Assembly: GCA_021730835.1 (NCBI GenBank)
Contig: JAKFYP010000082.1
Span: 1 to 8,840 of the forward strand
DNA: 8,840 nt
Reading direction: 5' to 3'
Source of the DNA: Alphaproteobacteria bacterium
GTDB lineage: Bacteria; Pseudomonadota; Alphaproteobacteria; Rickettsiales; UBA998
Shown here: piece after piece, positions 1-5,883 of the stretch
How positions within the stretch are numbered: position 1 is the stretch's first letter
Layout of the letters: the number at the start of each line of letters is the position of its first letter
Translations under genes and position numbers: made by a program
Notes under the pieces: generated by a model
What the model saw: the letters and a program-made list of their open reading frames with translations, nothing else
What the model was told of the DNA's origin: nothing
Database searches by the model: none

Positions 1-133
1 AGGTTATAGATTATAGGTTATAGGTTTCAGGTTATAGGTTTCAGGTTATAGGTTTCAGGTTATAGGTTTCAGGTTATAGGTTTCAGGTTATAGGTTATAG
101 GTTTCAGGTTATAGGTTTCAGGTTATAGGTTTA
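1..133. repeat. Heptamer tandem array 1 (about 19 units)
   Basis: The stretch divides without interruption into 7-base units, mostly AGGTTAT alternating with AGGTTTC, giving a 14-base higher-order period. One AGATTAT variant is near the left edge and the last unit is AGGTTTA, which runs into an A-tract. The array starts at base 1 of the window, so its true left end is unknown. There are no spacers, so it is not a CRISPR. Its function is unknown. Replication slippage would be expected to change the unit number. Confidence 0.95.
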
Positions 134-226
134 AAAAAAGAATCTGTACCCACAATACTTCGCTCCCCCCTTGAGGGGGAGCAGACGAAGCAAGGCCGCA
201 GGCCGAAGCTGAGTCGTGGGGGGGGC
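134..226 (+). repeat. GC-rich palindromic element, copy 1 (left half only)
   Basis: After an A7 run comes a block found three times in this region. It contains TACCCACAAT, a hairpin made of CTCCCCCCTTGAGGGGGAG, the self-complementary GGCCGCAGGCC, and a G8 run. Bases 140-223 match 276-359 exactly. The right half present in copies 2 and 3 is missing: after the G-run the sequence passes directly through GGGC into a new heptamer array. This copy is truncated, or is the product of a partial duplication. Confidence 0.85.
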
Positions 227-268
227 AGGTTATAGGTTTCAGGTTATAGATTATAGGTTATAGGTTTA
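227..268. repeat. Heptamer tandem array 2 (6 units)
   Basis: Six units read AGGTTAT, AGGTTTC, AGGTTAT, AGATTAT, AGGTTAT, AGGTTTA. The units are the same as in array 1, and the array also ends in an A-tract leading into the next GC-rich element. The left junction is GGGC followed by AGGTTAT, the same junction seen at array 3. Confidence 0.95.
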
Positions 269-501
269 AAAAAAAGAATCTGTACCCACAATACTTCGCT
301 CCCCCCTTGAGGGGGAGCAGACGAAGCAAGGCCGCAGGCCGAAGCTGAGTCGTGGGGGGATAATAAGAGCAATCCCCCCCACCGAATCGCCTTCGGATTA
401 CATCCTCGGCTCTTCGACTCCCCCTCAAGGGGGGAGTGGTAACCCGCAGGCGGGTGCTCCAAGGGGGGAGTGGTAACCCGCAGGCGAGCGGTGGAGAGGG
501 C
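269..501 (+). repeat. GC-rich palindromic element, copy 2 (long form)
   Basis: This is the longest left-side copy. Bases 262-363 are identical to 572-673, a 102-base direct repeat with an offset of 310. The right half holds TAATAAGAGC, a C7 run, an inverted CTTCGG-type segment and CCCCTCAAGGGGGGAG. A 26-base segment occurs twice in tandem (427-452 and 461-486, period 34). Bases 354-478 are nearly identical, on the opposite strand, to 3220-3346 beyond comEC; the differences I find are one substitution and a C-run of 7 versus 9. A spurious reading frame crosses the element, but there is no credible gene. Confidence 0.85.
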
Positions 502-578
502 AGGTTATAGGTTATAGGTTTCAGGTTATAGGTTTCAGGTTATAGGTTTCAGGTTATAGATTATAGATTACAGGTTTA
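502..578. repeat. Heptamer tandem array 3 (11 units)
   Basis: Eleven 7-base units begin AGGTTAT, AGGTTAT, AGGTTTC and end AGATTAT, AGATTAC, AGGTTTA. Variant units cluster at the right end, as is common where arrays decay at their edges. An A8 tract and the third GC-rich element follow. Confidence 0.95.
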
Positions 579-790
579 AAAAAAAGAATCTGTACCCACA
601 ATACTTCGCTCCCCCCTTGAGGGGGAGCAGACGAAGCAAGGCCGCAGGCCGAAGCTGAGTCGTGGGGGGATAACAAGTAAAGCTCTCTCCCCCCCCACCG
701 AATCGCCTTCGGATTACATCCTCGGCTCTTCGACTCCCCCTCAAGGGGGGAGTGGTAACCCGCAGGCAAGCGGTGAATTGTGGGTAATCA
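579..790 (+). repeat. GC-rich palindromic element, copy 3
   Basis: The left half is identical to copy 2. The right half shares the CCGAATCGCCTTCGGATTAC core but differs in a short segment (TAACAAGTAAAGCTCTC) and lacks the 34-base tandem duplication. The ends form an imperfect terminal inverted repeat: TACCCACAAT near 594-603 against ATTGTGGGTA at 778-787. The right end, GCGGTGAATTGTGGGTAATCA at 770-790 with one base changed, matches the terminal repeat of the copy at 3162-3422. No 8-base target duplication was found for this copy. Confidence 0.85.
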
Positions 791-961
791 AAAACTATTT
801 TGACGGGTGATTTTGTCGTTGTTTTTGTCCTCGAATCCTCATGTACCTTCAGGTACATTCCTGTTCTGCGGGCAAAAACGCCTGAAAATCTCCTCGCCAA
901 AACGTTTTTCCGTAAACTGCTAATAGTATATTCTCATCATCGCTTACATAACGATGTATTC
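791..961 (+). other. Non-coding leader upstream of comEC
   Basis: These 171 bases separate the repeat region from comEC. They hold a perfect inverted repeat, ATGTACC-TTCA-GGTACAT, at 841-858, which could be an operator or an RNA hairpin. AT-rich hexamers near 921-932 (TAATAG, TAGTAT, TATATT) could be a -10 region, but none has a convincing -35 partner. The comEC frame stays open back to a TTG at 800. Those 54 codons give a sequence unlike a ComEC N-terminus, so I treat them as non-coding. Confidence 0.45.
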
Positions 962-3094
962 ATGGAAACTCAACGTCAATATGCCGTACGCCGCGCCGAA
1001 TGGCTGCCGGTCTGGCTGGCGGGTGGGATCATGGCGTATTGTTTCCTGCCCTTTGAGCCGCCCGCCTTATGGCTGCTGATCGCCCCGACGGCGCTGGCAT
1101 TGCTGGTATTTTACCGCTACTGCCCGCCGGGACATAATAAACCGGTTACGCGCTTGCTCGGTGTTTTTCTCGTGACGTGCATCGGGTTTTCCGCCGCTCA
1201 GTGGCAGGTGATGCGGCTGGAAGCGCCGGTTATGGAGGGCGAGCGGTTTTATGTCACGCTGGAGGGGGTAGTCGAAGAAGTATCGCTCGACTCAGGGCGG
1301 GCGCGGCTGCTGATTGCCGTTGATACTATAGAGGAATTGCCGCCGGATCAAACGCCGCGTAAAGTGCGTCTGAGCGTGCGCGGCAAGGGCGATGTGCCGC
1401 AAGCGGGCGGGCGTATCCGGGTGCGGGCGGGTATTTTCCGGCCTTCCGCGCCGCATATCCCCGGCGGGTTCGATTTTGCCCGCTATTTCTATTTCCGCGA
1501 GATTGGCGGGATAGGGTATATCCTGCCGCCGATTGAGCGACTGGAGAACGCTGCGAAAGCCGGGCCGGATAGCCGTATCGCCCGCTGGCGTCAGGGATTG
1601 CAGGGCTGGCTGCTCGGCCAGATGCCTCAGCCGGAAGGGGGCGTCGCCGTGGCGCTGTTGACCGGCGACCAGACGGCGGTAGATGAAACGGTGGCCGATG
1701 AGATGCGTATCTCCAGCCTCGCGCATATCCTCTCGATTTCCGGGATGCACATGGCGATTATCTGCGGGCTGTTTTTCTTCTGGCTGCGTACCATTCTGAT
1801 CCTGATTCCTTGTGTTGCCGACCGTTATGACGTTAAAAAAATCTCGGCGGTGTTCGGGATGCTGCTCGGCGGGTTTTACCTGCTACTCTCCGGCATGCCG
1901 ATTTCAGCTATCCGGGCATGGCTGATGATCTCGGTGTTTTTTCTCGCGGTACTGCTCGACCGCGAGGCGGTGACGCTGCGCTCGCTGGCGCTGGCGGCCA
2001 TACTGGTGCTGGTGCTGATTCCCTCCAGCCTGTTCGAGGCGGGGTTTCAGCTTTCCTTCGCGGCGACGGCGGCGCTGATTGTCTGCTATCGGCGGCTGGC
2101 TCTTTCTCCGGCAGCCATCTGGGCCTATGAGCGCCCGTGGTACTGGAAAGCCGTGATCTATTTTCCGGGGCTGGCTTTCTCCTCGCTGATCGCCTCGGCG
2201 GCAACCGCGCCGTTCATCGCCTATCATTTCCACCAGTTCAACCTTTACGGCATTCTCGCCAACATGCTGGCCCTGCCGGTGCTATCCTTCATCGTTATGC
2301 CCGCGTTGGCGCTTGCCGTGCTGCTTTATCCGCTGGGACTTTCCGGCATCATGCTGGCGCTGGTGAAATGGGGCATCGGCTGGCTGATCGGCGCGGCGCA
2401 TCTGGTAGCCGCTCTGCCCGGCTCCAGTTTCCGCGTGCCGCCGATGGAAAGCTGGACGCTCTTCGCTATCGGTCTGGGATTTATCCTGCTGATACTGGGT
2501 AAAAGACACTGGCAATGTGTGGCGGGGGCGGGTGTATTCGGGGCCGCGCTGGCTTCGCTGTTGTTTTACCAGCCGCCGGATGTGCTGGCAGATGAGACAA
2601 AGCGTTACGTTGCATTGCGCACGGATGAGGAGGAGTGGGTATTGCTGCGGGGAAAATCCGCCCGCAACTTCACCGTGCGGCAATGGGAGGAATATATGGG
2701 GATAAAAATCCTGCCGCTCAGGCAGTGGGAGAAGAAATACGGGCACGGTATTGCCGATGAATCCGCTTGCCCGGGGCAGGGGCCGTTTTCGACAGTGGAG
2801 CATTCTTTGCTCGTAAATGAGGCAAAGAGCTTGCGCCGCAAACGGCAGGCTACCGAGTCCATAGCACCGGAATGCCCGGCATTTACTTTCAAAAACTATA
2901 CGGTTATCGCCCCCGAACATGGTGAGATTACTGTGTGCCGCAAAGGCGCGCCATCCTGCCTGACATCGGCGGAGGAAGCGGCCTTAAAGCAGGGTGGGGC
3001 GCTTTCCATCCGCCTTGGTGACGGGGAGATAGAGGTAAAATCCTCCTGCGCGAAAGCCGTCAATCGTCCGTGGTCGGGTTGCGGGAAGCTTTGA
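962..3094 (+). CDS. comEC: ComEC/Rec2-family DNA uptake channel
   Basis: This encodes a 710-residue polytopic inner-membrane protein expected to pass single-stranded DNA into the cytoplasm during transformation. Hydrophobic segments lie near residues 14-50 and 64-80. Residues about 95-190 form a soluble DUF4131/OB-like region. The Competence domain runs from about 220 to 485, with ALLTGDQ at 231-237 and the family signature LSISGMHM at 257-264, followed by many membrane segments. After the last helices (about 498-537) comes a soluble tail of about 170 residues with six cysteines. No HxHxDH metallo-beta-lactamase motif is visible; alphaproteobacterial ComEC often lacks that nuclease domain. 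I chose the ATG at 962 because residues before it do not look like ComEC. The ribosome site is weak, and the ATG at 1030 is a less likely alternative. The gene is intact and flanked by inverted copies of a repeat element. Confidence 0.93.
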   Translation: METQRQYAVRRAEWLPVWLAGGIMAYCFLPFEPPALWLLIAPTALALLVFYRYCPPGHNKPVTRLLGVFLVTCIGFSAAQWQVMRLEAPVMEGERFYVTLEGVVEEVSLDSGRARLLIAVDTIEELPPDQTPRKVRLSVRGKGDVPQAGGRIRVRAGIFRPSAPHIPGGFDFARYFYFREIGGIGYILPPIERLENAAKAGPDSRIARWRQGLQGWLLGQMPQPEGGVAVALLTGDQTAVDETVADEMRISSLAHILSISGMHMAIICGLFFFWLRTILILIPCVADRYDVKKISAVFGMLLGGFYLLLSGMPISAIRAWLMISVFFLAVLLDREAVTLRSLALAAILVLVLIPSSLFEAGFQLSFAATAALIVCYRRLALSPAAIWAYERPWYWKAVIYFPGLAFSSLIASAATAPFIAYHFHQFNLYGILANMLALPVLSFIVMPALALAVLLYPLGLSGIMLALVKWGIGWLIGAAHLVAALPGSSFRVPPMESWTLFAIGLGFILLILGKRHWQCVAGAGVFGAALASLLFYQPPDVLADETKRYVALRTDEEEWVLLRGKSARNFTVRQWEEYMGIKILPLRQWEKKYGHGIADESACPGQGPFSTVEHSLLVNEAKSLRRKRQATESIAPECPAFTFKNYTVIAPEHGEITVCRKGAPSCLTSAEEAALKQGGALSIRLGDGEIEVKSSCAKAVNRPWSGCGKL

Positions 3095-3132
3095 CGGGAG
3101 AGGATTGAACAGGTATAGGCCCTACAACTATA

Positions 3133-3445
3133 GTCATTCCACTTACCAATTTCCCAAAACCTGATTACCCACTATTCACCGCTTGCCTCTTATCTGTATG
3201 TATGTCAGTAAAAGCAGTCGGTTACCACTCCCCCCTTGGAGCACCCGCCTGCGGGTTACCACTCCCCCCTTGAGGGGGAGTCGAAGAGCCGAGGATGCAA
3301 TCCGAAGGCGATTCGGTGGGGGGGGGATTGCTCTTATTATCCCCCCCACCGCTCAGCTTCGGCTTACAGCCTTGCTTCGCGTGCTCCCCCTCAAGGGGGG
3401 AGCGGTGAATAGTGGGTAATCATATCCCAAAATAATTGGAATGAC
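3133..3445. repeat. Hairpin between convergent genes, split by the inserted element
   Basis: GTCATTCCA-C-TTA at 3133-3145 pairs with TAA-T-TGGAATGAC at 3433-3445: 12 of 13 positions are complementary. If the inserted element and one copy of TCCCAAAA are removed, the arms close over a loop of about 14 bases. This would have been one compact hairpin between the 3' ends of comEC and yajQ, plausibly a bidirectional terminator, although no clear T-tract follows either arm. The pairing is directly visible; the terminator role is inferred. Confidence 0.5.
3160..3424 (-). mobile_element. MITE-like non-autonomous element (copy 4, inverted) with 8-base flanking repeat
   Basis: Perfect 22-base terminal inverted repeats lie at 3162-3183 (beginning TGATTACCC) and 3401-3422 (ending GGGTAATCA). 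Two bases outside each end sits the same 8-mer, TCCCAAAA, at 3152-3159 and 3425-3432, which looks like a target-site duplication. The interior carries the hairpin-rich core of copies 2 and 3 on the other strand, a tandem duplication of the GGTTACCACTCCCCCCTTG segment, a G9 run and a C7 run. There is no transposase, so movement would need one supplied in trans. The unique spacer at about 3184-3219 is absent from the left-side copies. The reading frame at 3183-3419 is composed of the repeat and is not a gene. Confidence 0.65.
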
Positions 3446-3536
3446 AGGCTTGCGACGGCAAGATCAATAGAGCAATAACGCTCTGGTCAGGGAAGCAAGC
3501 AGTCGGAGGCGGCTCGATAATACGGAGTCTTGGCGT

Positions 3537-4022
3537 TCAATCCCGGAAGTTATTGAATTGCAGCGGCAGCTCCAGCCCAAGGCTTTTGATCATGGCGATA
3601 GCTTCCTGCAAATCGTCGCGTTTTTTGCCGGTGATCCGCACGGTATCGCCCTGAATTGCCGCCTGCACTTTCATTTTGCTTTCCCTGATCGCTTTGGTGA
3701 TTTTTTTAGCTGTTTCGGAATCTATCCCCTGTCTGACCGTCACTGACTGGCGCAGCATATTGCCTGAAGCCTTCTCGGGGTTGGCGAAATCAAGCGCTCG
3801 CGCATCGAGCTTGCGGCGGGTGAGATGGCCTTTGAGCATCTGGTGAATCTGCTCAAGCTTATACTGGTCGGCGGCGGTGATGGTAATCACGCTCTCCTTA
3901 CGCTCAATGACGGAGCCGGAGTTTTTAAAGTCAAACCGTGTGCCAACCTCGCGCACGACATTCTGCACGGCGTTATCGACTTCCTGCAAATCGGTTTCCG
4001 AGACAATATCGAAACTGGGCAT
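3537..4022 (-). CDS. yajQ: YajQ (DUF520) family nucleotide-binding protein
   Basis: This encodes a 161-residue protein, almost exactly the usual YajQ length. It starts MPSFDIVSE, has the family segment TRFDFKNS at 28-35, and ends LPLQFNNFRD. YajQ proteins have two ferredoxin-like alpha/beta domains; members have been reported to bind RNA/nucleotides, and one Xanthomonas homologue binds cyclic di-GMP. The fold and name are secure; the job in this organism is not. It lies 101 bases downstream of merR on the same strand, with a short palindrome in the gap, so it probably has its own promoter. It is convergent with comEC across the inserted element. No strong ribosome site is visible (CGGATTAAAATTGC precedes the ATG), but the family N-terminus fixes the start. 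Confidence 0.95.
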   Translation of the reverse strand: MPSFDIVSETDLQEVDNAVQNVVREVGTRFDFKNSGSVIERKESVITITAADQYKLEQIHQMLKGHLTRRKLDARALDFANPEKASGNMLRQSVTVRQGIDSETAKKITKAIRESKMKVQAAIQGDTVRITGKKRDDLQEAIAMIKSLGLELPLQFNNFRD

Positions 4023-4038
4023 GCAATTTTAATCCGTT

Positions 4039-4049
4039 GGTTCTGAACC
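4039..4049. promoter_or_regulatory. Perfect 5+5 palindrome upstream of yajQ
   Basis: GGTTC-T-GAACC lies 17 bases upstream of the yajQ ATG, in the 101-base gap after merR. It could be an operator or a small leader hairpin. The arms are short and chance occurrence is possible. Nothing else in 4023-4123 looks like a gene, tRNA or clear terminator. Confidence 0.25.
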
Positions 4050-4123
4050 GGTACTATGCGCGAGCAAGCAGGGGTGATCAAGGTCTGGGTATTTTCATGC
4101 TCAGGGAATACGCCATATTAACC

Positions 4124-4525
4124 TCACGCCAATATGCCGCGCAGCTCAACCAGTTCATCGCGCAGGCGGCGCAGAGCAGCCTCGCAGGCCGGGGTGAGCT
4201 TCGGCGGGCGTTCGTGAAAATCGGTGTTAATGTCCAGTCCGGCAATCTCTTCGAGCGCCAGCCCGTGCTCGGCTTTCTGGCGCAGTACGTCGGGCAGGAT
4301 GAATGCCGCCCCCTTAATCGTATAGCCCTTCTCATGCAGCAGGAATTGCACGGCTTTTAGCGCTTCAATATCCTCGGGCCGGTAGAAACGACGGTTGCCC
4401 TGCCGCTTCATCGGGCTGACCTCGGGAAAACGCGTTTCCCAGAAGCGCAGCACATGCTGCGGCAAATCGAGCATATCGGCGACCTCCCGGATGGTTTTTA
4501 ATGCCTTCGGGGATTTCTCCTGCAT
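4124..4525 (-). CDS. Small MerR-family transcriptional regulator
   Basis: This encodes a 133-residue protein with an N-terminal MerR winged helix: KTIREVADMLDLPQHVLRFWE at about 10-30 is the helix-turn-helix, and GNRRFYRPEDIE at 43-54 is the wing. A short C-terminal part ends in an Arg/Glu/Leu-rich helix (118-131) that could be the dimer coiled coil. No cysteine is present, so it cannot be a metal sensor of the classic MerR thiol type; its effector is unknown. MerR proteins of this kind follow ihfA in many alphaproteobacteria. The start is 15 bases after the ihfA stop, with GGAG upstream at workable spacing, so it is co-transcribed as the last gene of the rpmF operon. Confidence 0.92.
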   Translation of the reverse strand: MQEKSPKALKTIREVADMLDLPQHVLRFWETRFPEVSPMKRQGNRRFYRPEDIEALKAVQFLLHEKGYTIKGAAFILPDVLRQKAEHGLALEEIAGLDINTDFHERPPKLTPACEAALRRLRDELVELRGILA

Positions 4526-4540
4526 GCGCGAGCGCTCCGG

Positions 4541-4864
4541 TTAGCTTTTGCGTGAGGAGCGGATATGCCCCCCCAGATTCCGGTTGACGGATTCCTTGAG
4601 GATGTTGGACGGGTTGAAGGAGAGCACCGTTCGCGGGGTGATCGTCACTTCGACGCCGGTTTTCGGGTTACGGCCAACGCGGGCTTTTTTCTGACGCAGG
4701 CCGAATGTGCCGAAAGAGGAAAGCTTCACCTGCTCTCCGCTTTCCAGTGTTTCAGAGATAATATCGAAGAAAGCGTCCACGAGCTGCATCGAGTCGGAGA
4801 GAGACAGCCCAACCTCCCGGTACACGGCGTTACCGAGATCGGCGCGGGTAATGGTCTTGGACAT
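4541..4864 (-). CDS. ihfA: Integration host factor subunit alpha
   Basis: This encodes a 107-residue HU/IHF-fold DNA-bending protein. The dimerisation helices lie at about 6-43, followed by VKLSSFGTFGLR (46-57) and the DNA-binding arm with RNPKTG at 65-70; proline 67 is the residue that intercalates into the minor groove and kinks DNA. TRADLGNAVYREVGLS near the N-terminus and the position downstream of fabH favour the alpha subunit over beta or HU. The basic C-terminal tail (RSSRKS) is slightly longer than the core fold needs. AAGAGG stands 8 bases before the ATG. The gap to fabH is 50 bases, so an internal promoter is possible, but none is clear. Confidence 0.95.
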   Translation of the reverse strand: MSKTITRADLGNAVYREVGLSLSDSMQLVDAFFDIISETLESGEQVKLSSFGTFGLRQKKARVGRNPKTGVEVTITPRTVLSFNPSNILKESVNRNLGGHIRSSRKS

Positions 4865-4914
4865 ATGAAAAACCTCTTTCTTTTAAATCATGTTATTGTT
4901 TGGTTCCAGAGTTT

Positions 4915-5883
4915 CTACCACCTTATAATACACGTTCCCCAGGTAAGTCCAGCCCCAAGCGCGGGCATGGCAATCAGGTCGCCCTTTCGGAAAAGATTGC
5001 GCTCCTGAGCATACGCCAGCGCCAGCGGGATGGATGCGGAAGATGTATTGGCATGGAATTCAACTGTCATGATAATTTTTTCCTGAGATATGTCAAGTTT
5101 TCGTGCGCAGGCGCTCAGAATACGCGCATTGGCCTGATGCGGAACCAGCCAGTCGAGTTGTTCTTTTCTCAGGTTGCATTTAGTGAGGGATGTTTCAACC
5201 GATTCGCTCATGCGGGCGACAGCATGGCGGAACACTTCCTTGCCTGCCATCTGTAATACCCCGGCGGTTTTGGTGGTCGAAATGCCGCCCGTGGTTTTCA
5301 GAATATCGGCCAGCGAACCGTCGGCGGCGGTATGGGTGGCGAGGATGCCGCGCCCGTCGGCCTGTTTTTCCGGTGTGGCCCTGAGCACGACCGCGCCCGC
5401 CCCGTCACCGAACAGGATACAGGTTCCCCGGTCGCTCCAGTCCACGACGCGGGACATGGTTTCCGCCCCGATGACCAGCAGGGTTTTCGCCTGTCCGGAG
5501 CGCACCAGCGCATCGGCCAGTTTCAGCGCATAGACGAAACCGCTGCAAGCGGCTTGTATATCGAAGGCGGTGGCATGGCCGCAACCAAGCTGATATTGCA
5601 CACGGGTGGCGCTGCCGGGAAAGGTTTCATCCGGTGTGGCGGTGGCCAGTATCACCGTATCGACTTCTGAAGGATCAACCCCGCTCCGGGCAAGGGCTTT
5701 GCGCGCCGCCTCAACTGCCAGACCGGAGGTATATTGGCCCTCGGCGGCGATGTGCCGCTGGCGAATACCGGTGCGCTCGACGATCCACGCATCGTTGGTT
5801 TCAACCATGCGCTCCAGATCGGCATTGGTTACGATACGTTCAGGTACATACCCACCGCAGCCCACAACAACGGTTCGCATCAT
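4915..5883 (-). CDS. fabH: 3-oxoacyl-[ACP] synthase III (KAS III)
   Basis: This encodes a 322-residue cytoplasmic thiolase-fold enzyme. It condenses acetyl-CoA (or another acyl-CoA primer) with malonyl-ACP, the first step of type II fatty acid synthesis. The full catalytic triad is present: Cys113 in AACSGF, His249 in VPHQAN and Asn279 in HANTSSAS. FGDGAGAVVL at 158-167 is also typical. The C-terminal motif reads ALGAGLTWG, a conservative variant of the usual glycine-rich form. Length matches the family. The start codon overlaps the plsX stop in ATGA (5880-5883), indicating translational coupling. A second Met follows immediately and could also serve as the start. Confidence 0.97.
   Translation of the reverse strand: MMRTVVVGCGGYVPERIVTNADLERMVETNDAWIVERTGIRQRHIAAEGQYTSGLAVEAARKALARSGVDPSEVDTVILATATPDETFPGSATRVQYQLGCGHATAFDIQAACSGFVYALKLADALVRSGQAKTLLVIGAETMSRVVDWSDRGTCILFGDGAGAVVLRATPEKQADGRGILATHTAADGSLADILKTTGGISTTKTAGVLQMAGKEVFRHAVARMSESVETSLTKCNLRKEQLDWLVPHQANARILSACARKLDISQEKIIMTVEFHANTSSASIPLALAYAQERNLFRKGDLIAMPALGAGLTWGTCIIRW

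Noticed and set aside
244..462. Minus-strand reading frame across copy 2, and similar ones at 554-769 and 568-900
   Set aside because: They are made of the repeat element, and the two products are nearly the same because the DNA is duplicated. No ribosome site or protein family is evident.
1..578. CRISPR array or plasmid-type origin iterons
   Set aside because: Units are contiguous 7-mers without spacers, far shorter than CRISPR repeats or typical iterons. No Cas or replication initiator gene is present, and I saw no DnaA boxes.
800..961. 54-codon in-frame extension of comEC from a TTG start
   Set aside because: The sequence does not resemble a ComEC N-terminus, and the ATG at 962 gives a protein of normal length.
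3183..3419. Plus-strand reading frame of 78 codons between comEC and yajQ
   Set aside because: It lies wholly inside the inserted element and begins at its terminal repeat; the proline/arginine-rich product reflects the palindromic GC repeats.
3449..3484. Two short hairpins downstream of yajQ (CTTGC-GACG-GCAAG and AGAGC-AATAAC-GCTCT)
   Set aside because: Stems of only 5 base pairs with no T-tract on either side; not convincing as terminators, though they lie where one would be expected.
4023..4123. A tRNA gene downstream of merR
   Set aside because: I looked for one in this gap; no cloverleaf arms or T-loop motif could be found on either strand.
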